A stretch of 32,479 nt of DNA from an uncultured Lachnospiraceae bacterium. Its GTDB lineage: Bacteria; Bacillota; Clostridia; Lachnospirales; Lachnospiraceae. A program made the position numbers and the translations under genes. Shown here piece after piece: positions 25,188 to 32,360 of the stretch (position 1 is its first letter; each line of letters starts with the position of its first letter). The stretch spans positions 1 through 32,479 of the forward strand of contig CAMWGV010000031.1 of assembly GCA_947173945.1 (NCBI GenBank), written 5' to 3'. The notes beneath the pieces are model-generated. The model did not search any database. It had not been told where the DNA came from and was given only the letters and a program-made list of their open reading frames with translations.

Positions 25188-26123
25188 CTACAACAAATCA
25201 AAAAAATCTAATTGTTCATTTTTCCATGATTTTTGCTCAGCCTGCTTTATCACATCATGTTCAGATACTTCTCCAATCAGAAGCGGAGAGAACGCATTAT
25301 GCAGTTTCATGTTTTCCACAACCGTTTTCTTATCATAGTTTGCATAACAATATAAGCAACCATGCCCGCATGTGTTGTATGCTCCAATATCTGCTCCCAA
25401 CAGACAGGTGCACTCCTGACGTGCCAATTTCTTTGGTGGCACATTCAACCTAAAGCCTAATGACTTCTCCAGCACAGCCTTTGACATACAGCCTTCCGCA
25501 TCTACATTTTCCCGAATAAGATCTGCATTCTCACAGCATAAATGTATCTGCAACTTATTTTCTTTTGCAATTTCAGAGAAAACGGCAATTATTTTTTCCT
25601 GTTCCGTATTTGTAACACTGCGGATTCCACTGAAATTCCGCTTTGTTTTCTCATACAAATCAATAAAGCTTACCACGCACTGGTCTGTATATCCTGAAAG
25701 TGCTTTTGCCATTTGGCTAAACTGTTCTATATGATAATCAATCGAATATTTATCCGCAATAAAAATCGGATCATATCGCCAGCTTATCCGTTCCTTTCCA
25801 ACCAATTCAGAAAGTTTTTGAAAATATGTGATGACCCGTTCTTTCGGTGGTACATAAGGCTCAATCTCCTCCCCGTATGGAGTGATTGTCACAAACCAGA
25901 ACATATCAAATGCAGATAACTGAGAAAACCTGTCAAGCATAGGAAAAGGATTTTTGGTACAGAACACGATAGCATCTATCACCTCGGGATTTAACAGGTA
26001 TTTGGTTATCTGCGTCGGATAATAGGGATTGCGTGAAAGCACATAGCCCTCTTTGATACGATTATAAAACCAGTCACTATAATAGGCAGGTATATCCGTC
26101 CTGCTGCCTGTATTCAGTATCAT
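25188..26123 (-). CDS. DUF1848 protein with C-terminal CxxxCxxC motif
   Basis: This 311-aa protein starts in the typical DUF1848 way ('MILNTGSRTDIPAYYSDWF'), with 'FCTKNPFPML' and 'SWRYDPIFI' further on. Near the C-terminus, 'QECTCLLGADIGAYNTCGHG' continues into CLYCYANYD, giving C252, C256 and C259 in the CxxxCxxC spacing of radical SAM clusters, plus C238 and C240. That suggests an iron-sulfur enzyme with a permuted radical SAM-like layout. The ATG at 26123 is chosen by family N-terminus; an ATG at 26156 overlaps the sirtuin stop, and neither has a strong ribosome site, so translational coupling is likely. Function unknown. Confidence 0.85.
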   Translation of the reverse strand: MILNTGSRTDIPAYYSDWFYNRIKEGYVLSRNPYYPTQITKYLLNPEVIDAIVFCTKNPFPMLDRFSQLSAFDMFWFVTITPYGEEIEPYVPPKERVITYFQKLSELVGKERISWRYDPIFIADKYSIDYHIEQFSQMAKALSGYTDQCVVSFIDLYEKTKRNFSGIRSVTNTEQEKIIAVFSEIAKENKLQIHLCCENADLIRENVDAEGCMSKAVLEKSLGFRLNVPPKKLARQECTCLLGADIGAYNTCGHGCLYCYANYDKKTVVENMKLHNAFSPLLIGEVSEHDVIKQAEQKSWKNEQLDFFDLL

Positions 26124-26148
26124 TTTAAAACCATGCCTTTCTCTCAGA

Positions 26149-27081
26149 CTACACATCCTGAATCAAATGTATTACAGTATTTATATCGTCATTAATGCAA
26201 ATTGATTTATATTTGATTTCCTCCGGTGCGAAAGCCTCACCCATATTCAGACAGGCATAAGTTGCATTATTCCAATCACGTGTCATCTGCCAGAACGGAT
26301 ATTTGATGATACCCGGTGTATTATATCCCACACCCAGCTCTAAAAATAGTGTATTCGTATCTTTGTTCCGTCTTAAAAATGTTTCATATCGCTCGGCAGC
26401 TTCATACCACCCATCATCCTGCACAAAGGTATCATCTGCCCGAAGATTCATGTTCATAGGCTTTCCGCATTTCGGACAATGGGGTATTTGTTCATCAGGT
26501 ACAGACATTTTGGCGGTCACGGTATCCGGCAAATATATATTTCCATCTTCCCCAATTTGCCATCCCTGTGCCTTTACCATTTCACAGATTATGTTTTCAT
26601 TTTCGTAGGTTTCTTCATGGCATGGTTCACTGCATTGAAATAATCCATAGTCACCCTGAGTATAATATAATCTATTTTTATCAAATCCTGCTTTCTGGAA
26701 ACAATGGTCTACATTGGTTGTTATGACAAAGTAGTCCTTATCCTTTACAAGCTCATAAATCTTCTGATACAGTGGTTTAGGCGCATCCATATAGCGATTA
26801 ATATAGATATACCTGCTCCAGTATGCCCAATGCTCATTTAAGGTTTCGTATGGATAAAAGCCTCCCACATACATATCCTTGAAATGATATTTCTCCGCAA
26901 AATCCTTAAAATAGGTGTGAAAGCGTTCCCCACTGTAAGTAAATCCGGCTGCGGTAGAAAGTCCTGCACCTGCACCAATAATAACAGTTTCTGACTGTTC
27001 CAGCTTTTGACGGAGTGCCTGTATCTGGTTTGTATTATGAATTTCATCATTTGGTAGTGATTTTGGTCTTCTAAGTAACAT
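26149..27081 (-). CDS. Sirtuin (SirTM-like), catalytic His replaced by Gln
   Basis: This 310-aa Sir2-family NAD+-dependent protein has the Rossmann motif 'IIGAGAGLSTAAGF' (36-45 region), 'ITTNVDHCF' with N123, and a zinc site C150-x3-C154 / C202-x2-C205. Where canonical sirtuins have the catalytic His (HG), it has Gln (Q142, 'YYTQGDYGLF'). As I recall, this Gln, with the Asn, marks the macrodomain-linked class M sirtuins that ADP-ribosylate a lipoylated carrier protein; no macrodomain, GcvH-like or lipoate ligase gene is in this window. The ATG at 27081 follows AAGGAG at 9 bases, downstream of a nitroreductase gene that ends 25 bases earlier. ADP-ribosyltransferase activity is more likely than deacylation. 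Confidence 0.87.
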   Translation of the reverse strand: MLLRRPKSLPNDEIHNTNQIQALRQKLEQSETVIIGAGAGLSTAAGFTYSGERFHTYFKDFAEKYHFKDMYVGGFYPYETLNEHWAYWSRYIYINRYMDAPKPLYQKIYELVKDKDYFVITTNVDHCFQKAGFDKNRLYYTQGDYGLFQCSEPCHEETYENENIICEMVKAQGWQIGEDGNIYLPDTVTAKMSVPDEQIPHCPKCGKPMNMNLRADDTFVQDDGWYEAAERYETFLRRNKDTNTLFLELGVGYNTPGIIKYPFWQMTRDWNNATYACLNMGEAFAPEEIKYKSICINDDINTVIHLIQDV

Positions 27082-27106
27082 ATGCAAATTCTCCTTGTTT
27101 TTCATT

Positions 27107-27694
27107 TTACATTCTGATAATCCGTCCGTCAATTCGTGCTTTTCCTTTTGGTGCCTGTTTATCTTTCGGATAACCTAACAGAACATGAAGGGCAGCATAA
27201 TAATCGGTCCGGATATTCCATTTTTTCAAAATTTCCTGCCCGAACGGATCTGCAAAGGATTCCCATGCCGAACCAATATAACATCCACCCAGACCAATGG
27301 AATGTGCCGCTAGAAGCATATTTTCAGCAGCCGCACTTGCATCATAAGGAGCATATAAGAAATTTTTTGGCACAAATAAAGTAATGACTGTAGGCGCATC
27401 ATAAAAAGCATTGGTAATACTTGCGTCGTCAGCGATACTTGGCTGTTCCTTTGAAATATATACGGTGTCAGTTGACATTTTTACATTTGAATTATTCCGT
27501 TTTATTCTCCCTAACTTTTTGTTGGTTTCTTCATCCTGCGATACTACAAACAACACCCCCTGCCTTCCTCCGGCGCTTGGGGCGTACAACCCTGCATCTA
27601 ACACTGTCTGTAATTCTTCCTCTTGAATCTGCTTATCAAGAAAGCGTCGTATTGTTCTTCTTGTCATAATATTTTCTATAACTGCATTTGGCAT
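27107..27694 (-). CDS. Nitroreductase-family flavoprotein
   Basis: This 195-aa FMN-dependent oxidoreductase has the N-terminal phosphate-binding 'TRRTIRRFLDK', 'DAGLYAPSAGGRQ', 'AAENMLLAAHSIGLGGCYIG' and 'LHVLLGYPKDK' segments of the family. A long upstream frame extension is ignored because the ATG at 27694 has GGGAGGGG 7 bases before it. It starts 17 bases after the radical SAM gene and is followed by the sirtuin gene, all one operon. In a peptide-modification locus it could oxidise a residue or reduce a thioether/disulfide intermediate; alternatively it detoxifies quinones or nitro compounds, which would fit control by an HxlR-type regulator. Confidence 0.92.
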   Translation of the reverse strand: MPNAVIENIMTRRTIRRFLDKQIQEEELQTVLDAGLYAPSAGGRQGVLFVVSQDEETNKKLGRIKRNNSNVKMSTDTVYISKEQPSIADDASITNAFYDAPTVITLFVPKNFLYAPYDASAAAENMLLAAHSIGLGGCYIGSAWESFADPFGQEILKKWNIRTDYYAALHVLLGYPKDKQAPKGKARIDGRIIRM

Positions 27695-27711
27695 TACTAT
27701 ACCCCTCCCGT

Positions 27712-28749
27712 TTATTCTATTTCCTTCCAACACTGTGGGTCTGTTGCATAAAAGTCCCTGCTTGTTCCATATGCTACGGCAGGACATCCCCTACAAAAAC
27801 CCCTGAGCTCACATTTACTGCATTTTTCAAATTTTTCATAATCACGATAAATTTCTTCCTTTGTAATAAATATATCATAAAGTGCTTTCTCAAAAACATT
27901 CCCTACCTTGCTTTCAAATCTCCGGCAGGCATAAACATCTCCGTTTGGCAAAATTGTCATGTGGCAGATGCCACAATGACATCCATCGTAAACCATATCT
28001 TTTTTTGCATATTCAGGAATTTTAAAAAGTCCCTTTTCATAAAAATAAAGCGTCCACAAATGATCTTTCAAATTAAAGTAAGTTCCCACACCCTGAGCTT
28101 TATATTCCTCATATTTGTTCCACATCTTATCCAGGAAATCCCGGTAAATAAGGGGCTCGATTCCCGTATTCTTTTCCTCACTGGTAGGGCAGTATCTGCC
28201 AAAAGCAAAAATATCCACCTTGTGCTTTACAACCAAATCAACCACATCAGGCATTTCATCCACGTTTACTCCCGATACAGTAGACATAATTGCACACTTA
28301 ATACCTGCATTCCGAATAACTGATATTTTTTCCAAGGTACAATCAAAAGAACCGGGCTTCCTAAAATAATCATGCGTTTCTCTCATACCATCAATTGACA
28401 TCTGATATTTTTCACAGCCACATTCCTTCAATAACCGGCACACTTCATCGGTTAAATGAAATGGATTTCCCATTAAAGTGAACTTATAACCTTTTGATTT
28501 CATCAGATTCATTAAATCCCAAAAATTCGGGTGTAAAACAGGGTCCCCTCCCGTAATGTAAAAATAAGGGGTCCGGTTTAACTGTTCACACATATCTTCT
28601 ATATTTTTAATGACCATTTTCATATTGTCTAAGCTCATAGATAACAATTCACTACACTTTCCTTCTGAAAAAATGTAACAATGCTTACACCTTTGGTCAC
28701 AATAATCCGTAATATGCCATTGAAATGCAAAATAAGGTTTCATAAACAT
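27712..28749 (-). CDS. Radical SAM/SPASM peptide maturase
   Basis: This 345-aa protein has the radical SAM motif 'CDQRCKHC' (C17, C21, C24) and 'ITGGDP' as the SAM-binding GGE-type motif. A C-terminal SPASM region carries many cysteines for auxiliary clusters: C257, C259, C262, C275, C310, C313, C319, C322 and C340 ('CSKCELRGFCRGCP'). Such enzymes cross-link or epimerise ribosomal peptides. It lies 107 bases after the ACGX-repeat peptide gene. I recall an NCBI/TIGRFAM family for radical SAM/SPASM proteins of an 'ACGX system' that matches this pairing, but I could not check it. The ATG at 28749 has AAAGG at 6 bases. Likely product: thioether (Cys to alpha- or beta-carbon) cross-links, inferred. 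Confidence 0.92.
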   Translation of the reverse strand: MFMKPYFAFQWHITDYCDQRCKHCYIFSEGKCSELLSMSLDNMKMVIKNIEDMCEQLNRTPYFYITGGDPVLHPNFWDLMNLMKSKGYKFTLMGNPFHLTDEVCRLLKECGCEKYQMSIDGMRETHDYFRKPGSFDCTLEKISVIRNAGIKCAIMSTVSGVNVDEMPDVVDLVVKHKVDIFAFGRYCPTSEEKNTGIEPLIYRDFLDKMWNKYEEYKAQGVGTYFNLKDHLWTLYFYEKGLFKIPEYAKKDMVYDGCHCGICHMTILPNGDVYACRRFESKVGNVFEKALYDIFITKEEIYRDYEKFEKCSKCELRGFCRGCPAVAYGTSRDFYATDPQCWKEIE

Positions 28750-28779
28750 TCAATTCCTTTCAAATGTTAAGTAATAATC

Positions 28780-28823
28780 CATAGCCGGACATTCAATGAA
28801 AACTGCATGTGTGCCCGACTATG
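28780..28823 (-). other. Intercistronic hairpin between peptide and maturase genes
   Basis: On the minus strand CATAGTCGGGCA (28823-28812) pairs over 12 positions, two as G-U, with TGTCCGGCTATG (28791-28780). It lies between the precursor stop and the maturase start and has no strong T-run after it. It probably gives partial termination or 3' protection, so that the precursor is made in excess of the enzymes, as is common in peptide operons. Confidence 0.55.
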
Positions 28824-28855
28824 AATCAGTCTTTTCCCTTTGCTAAGTAAAATTT

Positions 28856-29017
28856 CTACTTATGGCCGGCACCGCAGGCACTTCCACATGCGCTCGGCTT
28901 TTCCTCAGGTTCTGCCGCACCACACGCACTTCCGCATGCACTTGGCTTTTCCTCAGGTTCTGCTGCACCACACGCACTTGTATTTCCTGCAAATTCTGCA
29001 ACATTTGATAATGCCAT
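28856..29017 (-). CDS. ACGX-repeat precursor peptide (putative RiPP)
   Basis: This 53-residue peptide has an 11-residue leader-like start (MALSNVAEFAG) and then five ACGX units with cysteines at 16, 28, 32, 44 and 48. It is built of two copies of the 16-residue repeat ACGAAEPEEKPSACGS and a final ACGAGHK. At DNA level the repeat is 48 bases with few changes, so it arose by recent duplication. GGAGG lies 8 bases before the ATG. The codon usage, the ribosome site and the adjacent radical SAM/SPASM gene argue that it is a real, enzyme-modified peptide. Cysteines spaced CGAAE and ACGSACG would allow Cys-to-Glu or Cys-to-Ala/Ser thioethers. No double-Gly leader cleavage site, protease or exporter is seen in the locus. 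Confidence 0.88.
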   Translation of the reverse strand: MALSNVAEFAGNTSACGAAEPEEKPSACGSACGAAEPEEKPSACGSACGAGHK

Positions 29018-29062
29018 ACTCTGTTCCTCCTATATACTTTTATTTTGTTTTTCAACAAGTTT

Positions 29063-29091
29063 ATTCTAGCAGGAACATATCACAGATTAAA
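29063..29091 (-). promoter_or_regulatory. Candidate promoter of the ACGX peptide operon
   Basis: Minus strand: extended -10 TGCTAGAAT (TAGAAT at 29068-29063) with a weak TTTAAT -35 (29091-29086) at 17 bases. A second possible -10, TATAAA (29108-29103), overlaps the operator palindrome. Which one is used cannot be decided here. Confidence 0.4.
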
Positions 29092-29106
29092 GTACGCACC
29101 TTTTTA

Positions 29107-29131
29107 TAACCTAGGTTACTTTTTTGTAACC
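29107..29131. promoter_or_regulatory. Candidate HxlR-type operator
   Basis: Two overlapping palindromes share a half-site: TAACCTAGGTTA (29107-29118) and GGTTAC-N6-GTAACC (29114-29131). They lie between the divergent peptide operon and the hxlR-type gene, 2 bases upstream of the latter's -35 box. HxlR-family regulators bind GTAC/GTAAC-like inverted repeats in such positions, so this is probably where the adjacent regulator acts on both directions. Confidence 0.65.
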
Positions 29132-29133
29132 AA

Positions 29134-29162
29134 TTGTATTTTGGTGAATGCTACAGTATAAT
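29134..29162 (+). promoter_or_regulatory. Promoter of the HxlR-type regulator
   Basis: -35 TTGTAT (29134-29139), 17-base spacer, consensus -10 TATAAT (29157-29162), about 38 bases before the start of the 29207 gene. The operator ends just before the -35. Confidence 0.7.
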
Positions 29163-29206
29163 CAGAGTGTAAGTATCAAAAATAAACTTTTGAAATGAGG
29201 TATCCC

Positions 29207-29533
29207 ATGAAAACTAAGGACGAATTATTACCGGAATGTCCTGTTGCTGTCACGGTATCGGTAATTGGAAGCAAATGGAAACTATTAATTATGAGAAATC
29301 TTCTTGTACGTCCGTGGAGATTTAATGAGCTCAAAAAAGATTTGGAGGGCATCAGTCAAAAAGTTCTGACAGACTCACTACGTGCCATGGAAGAGGATGG
29401 TCTTATTACCAGAACGGTATACCCTGAAGTTCCGCCCCGTGTGGAATATTCCTTAAGCGAGCTCGGAGAGTCCATGCGTCCAATTTTAGATGCCATGAAG
29501 CAATGGGGTATGGAATATAAAAGTACACTCTGA
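29207..29533 (+). CDS. HxlR-family winged-helix regulator
   Basis: This 108-aa MarR-like regulator has the family core 'VIGSKWKLLIMRNLL', 'RPWRFNELKKDLEGISQKVL' (recognition helix) and the wing 'ITRTVYPEVPPRVEYSLSELG'. A single N-terminal Cys (C11 in 'PECPV') occupies the place of the redox- or electrophile-sensing Cys of YodB/HypR-type members. The ATG at 29207 has GAGG at 6 bases; an ATG four codons upstream overlaps that site. It diverges from the ACGX peptide operon with a shared operator and converges on the feo operon terminator. Confidence 0.93.
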   Translation: MKTKDELLPECPVAVTVSVIGSKWKLLIMRNLLVRPWRFNELKKDLEGISQKVLTDSLRAMEEDGLITRTVYPEVPPRVEYSLSELGESMRPILDAMKQWGMEYKSTL

Positions 29534-29539
29534 AATTCG

Positions 29540-29571
29540 AAAAAAGCACTTCTGCAAAAATACAGAAGTGC
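29540..29571 (-). terminator. Terminator of the feo operon
   Basis: Minus strand: perfect 9-bp stem GCACTTCTG / CAGAAGTGC (29546-29554 and 29563-29571) with an 8-base loop, followed by six T (A-run 29540-29545 on the plus strand). On the plus strand the stem is not followed by T, so it works mainly for the feo transcript, though it may also stabilise the hxlR message end. Confidence 0.85.
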
Positions 29572-29633
29572 CCTCTGATACCTATATTGTAAGTACCAAA
29601 TTGTGTAGTTGAAAATAATATGTTATGGCATAT

Positions 29634-29792
29634 TTAAGAATGCTTCGCTCCACTCTTGCAATGGTCTGACATGGTACATGAGCTGCACCCACAGCCACAG
29701 CCTGAGCTTCCCTTTGCCCAATTCTTAACAATGCTTCTCACACAGGAATATATAATTATGATTAATAATACAATCAGTATAGTATCTATCAA
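29634..29792 (-). CDS. FeoB-associated Cys-rich membrane protein
   Basis: This 52-aa protein starts with TTG right after the feoB stop codon, with GGAGG of the feoB end 10 bases upstream. One transmembrane helix (residues 3-17, 'DTILIVLLIIIIYSCV') is followed by a basic stretch and a Cys cluster 'GCGCGCSSC' plus C45. This is the layout of the FeoB-associated Cys-rich (FeoC-position) family. It likely sits in the membrane beside FeoB and may handle iron or protect the channel; its exact role is unknown. Confidence 0.85.
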   Translation of the reverse strand: MIDTILIVLLIIIIYSCVRSIVKNWAKGSSGCGCGCSSCTMSDHCKSGAKHS

Positions 29793-31862
29793 TTAAATCA
29801 ATCCTCCTACAAGCTTTACAATAAGTGCTACTATGTATGCTGTAACCATTTGTACAAGAACTGCACCACCGGTTGCTTTCCACGTTTTAAGCTCTCTCTT
29901 AAGGGCTCCAACTGCTGCAAAGCATGGCATACACAAGAGATTAAATACCATATATGCATAGGCAGCCGCCTTTGTAGATATATCCTTTCTCATGGTAGGC
30001 AAAGCATTTTCGTCTCCACCCTCAAAAAGGATTCCCTCGGCATATATATCTGCTGCCGCTTCACTGTCATATTCCCCATTTTCAAATCCAAGCTCTTCAA
30101 GCTCCTCAAGTGACATATCAGCAAAAAACTGTTCAAGGTATTCGTCTGTTACATCCTCCTCATATAGCTGTGCAAATGTAACAACTACATTTTCCTTTGC
30201 AATCCATCCTGTCACAACTCCCACTGCCGGTCTCCATTCTCCGAATCCAAGTGGTTTAAATACAGGTGCTACAACTCTTCCTGCTGATGCAAGGAAGCTA
30301 TCCTCCATATTTTCACACATTACGGAGTTATCCTCGTTCATCTCCCGGTTCTTTCCGTTAAAGGAGTCTGCATTGAAATTAGAAAGGAACCATATAAATA
30401 TTGTTGAGAGAAGAATAATTGTACCTGCTTTCTTTCCAAATCCCTTAACCTTTTCCCATCCATGTATGAGCACACTCTTTATTGTCGGAATCCTGTACTG
30501 CGGAAGCTCCATTATAAAATTTGATGCCTCAGATTTGTAAACAAACTTGTTGAGCAGCAGGCTGACTACAATTGCTGCCACCAATGCCAGAATGTAAAGT
30601 GAATATGTCACAAGTATCTGATTATCATTTGCAAAAATAGTTGATGCAAACATTGCAAAAATAGGAAGCTTTGCACCACAAGGCATAAATGTTGTTATTG
30701 TTGCAGTTATTTTTCTGTCCTTTTCTTTTTCAAGTGTCCTGGTCGCCATAATAGCAGGTACACCACATCCGTAACCCATAAGAAGCGGAATAAACGAACG
30801 TCCCGAAAGTCCGAATTTTCTGAAAATCCTATCCATGATAAATGCAACTCTTGCCATATATCCGCTATCCTCAAGCACAGACATAAGCAGATAAAGCACA
30901 AGTACAAGGGGCATAAATCCAAGCACAGCTCCGATACCCTCAAGTATACCATCAACGATAAGTGCCTGCAACCACGGTGATGCACCGGAAATTGCTTCTG
31001 CAATTCCATCTACAATCCATGACCATACAGTTCCCACAGCACCTTCAAGCCACTTTCCCGGACTGTTTATTCCAAGCCATAAGAAATTTTCACTAAATGT
31101 ACATGCAAACATTGCATACATGATAATCAGGAAAATTGGAATTCCCCAAAAACGGTTTGTGAGAATTTTGTCAATCTTATCTGATTTCGTTGCCTCAGTC
31201 TTTGATGCTTTTTTCTTTTTTACAGTTTTGGATACAATGTCACCGATTGCCTTGTACCTGATATCTGCAACGGCAACCTCGGCTTCTTCCTTATCCTCCT
31301 CACTTTCAGCATCTGCCTCAAGCTTTTTGATTTCCTCAAATATAGGCAGCTGCTTCGGAGTGCTTTTCGATACAGCAAGCTTTTCCACAGCCCTAAGCAG
31401 CTCGTCAACACCCTTCCCCGATCTTGCCACCATGGGAATTATGGTAATGCCCAATTCCTTTTCAAGCCCGGATACATCAATTTTAGTACCCGCTTCCGTA
31501 ACCTCATCCATCATGTTAAGTGCCAGCACCATTGGCACGTTTGTCTCCATTATTTGCAGGGTAAGATATAAGTTTCTCTCTATAGAAGTTGCATCTACAA
31601 TATTTACAACAACATCCGGTTTTTCTCCATTCTTCCCTGTAATAGTCTCCATTGCAACTATCTCCTCAGCAGAATATGGTGAGAGTGAATATGTACCCGG
31701 AAGATCAAGTATTCTGATATCCTTATTCTTTTTACATGTACCCTCCTTTTTATCCACCGTAACTCCCGGCCAGTTTCCAACATGTTGTTTGGAGCCTGTG
31801 AGGTCATTAAATAATGTCGTTTTTCCGCAGTTTGGATTACCTGCTAATGCTACCTTTATCAC
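29793..31862 (-). CDS. feoB: Ferrous iron transport protein B
   Basis: This 689-aa membrane importer of Fe2+ has a cytoplasmic G domain with G1 'GNPNCGKTT' (8-16), 'VGNWPGVTVDKKEG', G3 'DLPGTYSL' and G4 'NMMD', then a helical spacer and about eight transmembrane helices with the Gate motifs 'GYGCGVPAIMATR' and 'CGAKLPIFAMF'. It starts with GTG (31862), chosen because AAGGAGG lies 6 bases upstream. It follows two feoA genes and precedes the Cys-rich partner, so it is part of a four-gene operon. Iron-dependent repression through the upstream paired boxes is likely. Confidence 0.97.
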   Translation of the reverse strand: MIKVALAGNPNCGKTTLFNDLTGSKQHVGNWPGVTVDKKEGTCKKNKDIRILDLPGTYSLSPYSAEEIVAMETITGKNGEKPDVVVNIVDATSIERNLYLTLQIMETNVPMVLALNMMDEVTEAGTKIDVSGLEKELGITIIPMVARSGKGVDELLRAVEKLAVSKSTPKQLPIFEEIKKLEADAESEEDKEEAEVAVADIRYKAIGDIVSKTVKKKKASKTEATKSDKIDKILTNRFWGIPIFLIIMYAMFACTFSENFLWLGINSPGKWLEGAVGTVWSWIVDGIAEAISGASPWLQALIVDGILEGIGAVLGFMPLVLVLYLLMSVLEDSGYMARVAFIMDRIFRKFGLSGRSFIPLLMGYGCGVPAIMATRTLEKEKDRKITATITTFMPCGAKLPIFAMFASTIFANDNQILVTYSLYILALVAAIVVSLLLNKFVYKSEASNFIMELPQYRIPTIKSVLIHGWEKVKGFGKKAGTIILLSTIFIWFLSNFNADSFNGKNREMNEDNSVMCENMEDSFLASAGRVVAPVFKPLGFGEWRPAVGVVTGWIAKENVVVTFAQLYEEDVTDEYLEQFFADMSLEELEELGFENGEYDSEAAADIYAEGILFEGGDENALPTMRKDISTKAAAYAYMVFNLLCMPCFAAVGALKRELKTWKATGGAVLVQMVTAYIVALIVKLVGGLI

Positions 31863-31878
31863 CTTTATCCTCCTTGTA

Positions 31879-32097
31879 TTACTTTAATATAATTGCCTCT
31901 GCCTCATCCTTTCGGAGGCTTAAATCATATCCCCTCAGCTCTACCTGAACCGGGTCGCCAAGAGGTGCAACCTTAATGACATCTATTTTCGTTCCCGGCG
32001 TTACTCCCATTTCGAGCACGCGTCTTCTTATATTTCCTGTTCCCTTTATAGAATCCACAACTCCGCACTGTCCCGGTTTTAAATCCCTTAAAGTCAT
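31879..32097 (-). CDS. feoA: Ferrous iron transport protein A, second copy
   Basis: This 72-aa SH3-like protein begins 'MTLRDLKPGQCGVVDSIKG', with 'RRRVLEMGVTPGTKI' and 'DPVQVELRGYDLSLRKDEA', all standard FeoA. It binds and modulates FeoB on the cytoplasmic side. The ATG at 32097 has GGAGTGA 5 bases upstream; a TTG six codons earlier is not used. It lies 16 bases before feoB and 29 bases after the first feoA. Confidence 0.95.
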   Translation of the reverse strand: MTLRDLKPGQCGVVDSIKGTGNIRRRVLEMGVTPGTKIDVIKVAPLGDPVQVELRGYDLSLRKDEAEAIILK

Positions 32098-32126
32098 ATA
32101 ATTCACTCCAATCAATCTTTATATTT

Positions 32127-32342
32127 TTAATCACAAACGATAATTCTGGATGCAAGACTTCTGTCCAATGCAACACGAACACCCTTTACAACTAGAATTA
32201 ATCCGCTTACATTCCGACCTACAACCTCTACCTTTTCTCCCGGAATAAATCCCATCTCTCTCAACCGGCTTATAACATCCTCCTTGCCAATAAATCTTGA
32301 AATTGTTTTCACATCTCCGGTAGTAGCCATAGATAATGCCAT
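32127..32342 (-). CDS. feoA: Ferrous iron transport protein A, first copy
   Basis: This 71-aa FeoA-domain protein leads the operon. It shows 'ISRLREMGFIPGEKVEVVGR' and 'ILVVKGVRVALDRSLASRI'. AGGAGGTGA lies 6 bases before the ATG. It is diverged from the second copy (different N-terminus, no 'KPGQ' motif), so this is not a recent duplication. Two FeoA proteins beside one FeoB are common in Firmicutes. Confidence 0.94.
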   Translation of the reverse strand: MALSMATTGDVKTISRFIGKEDVISRLREMGFIPGEKVEVVGRNVSGLILVVKGVRVALDRSLASRIIVCD

Positions 32343-32360
32343 AGACCTTCACCTCCTAAG

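Noticed and set aside
28840-29109. Plus-strand open frame of 89 codons with repeated His/Phe/Pro-rich segments
   Set aside because: It is the complement of the ACGX peptide repeat; it has no ribosome site and composition unlike real proteins, and the minus strand has a strong GGAGG and the partner maturase.
23925-29533. The accessory region as a mobile genetic island
   Set aside because: No integrase, transposase, direct-repeat ends or tRNA insertion site was found, and base composition looks like its neighbours.
31120-31887. 255-codon plus-strand open frame opposite feoB
   Set aside because: Ser/Thr/Phe-rich shadow of a real, motif-bearing feoB; no independent start signals.
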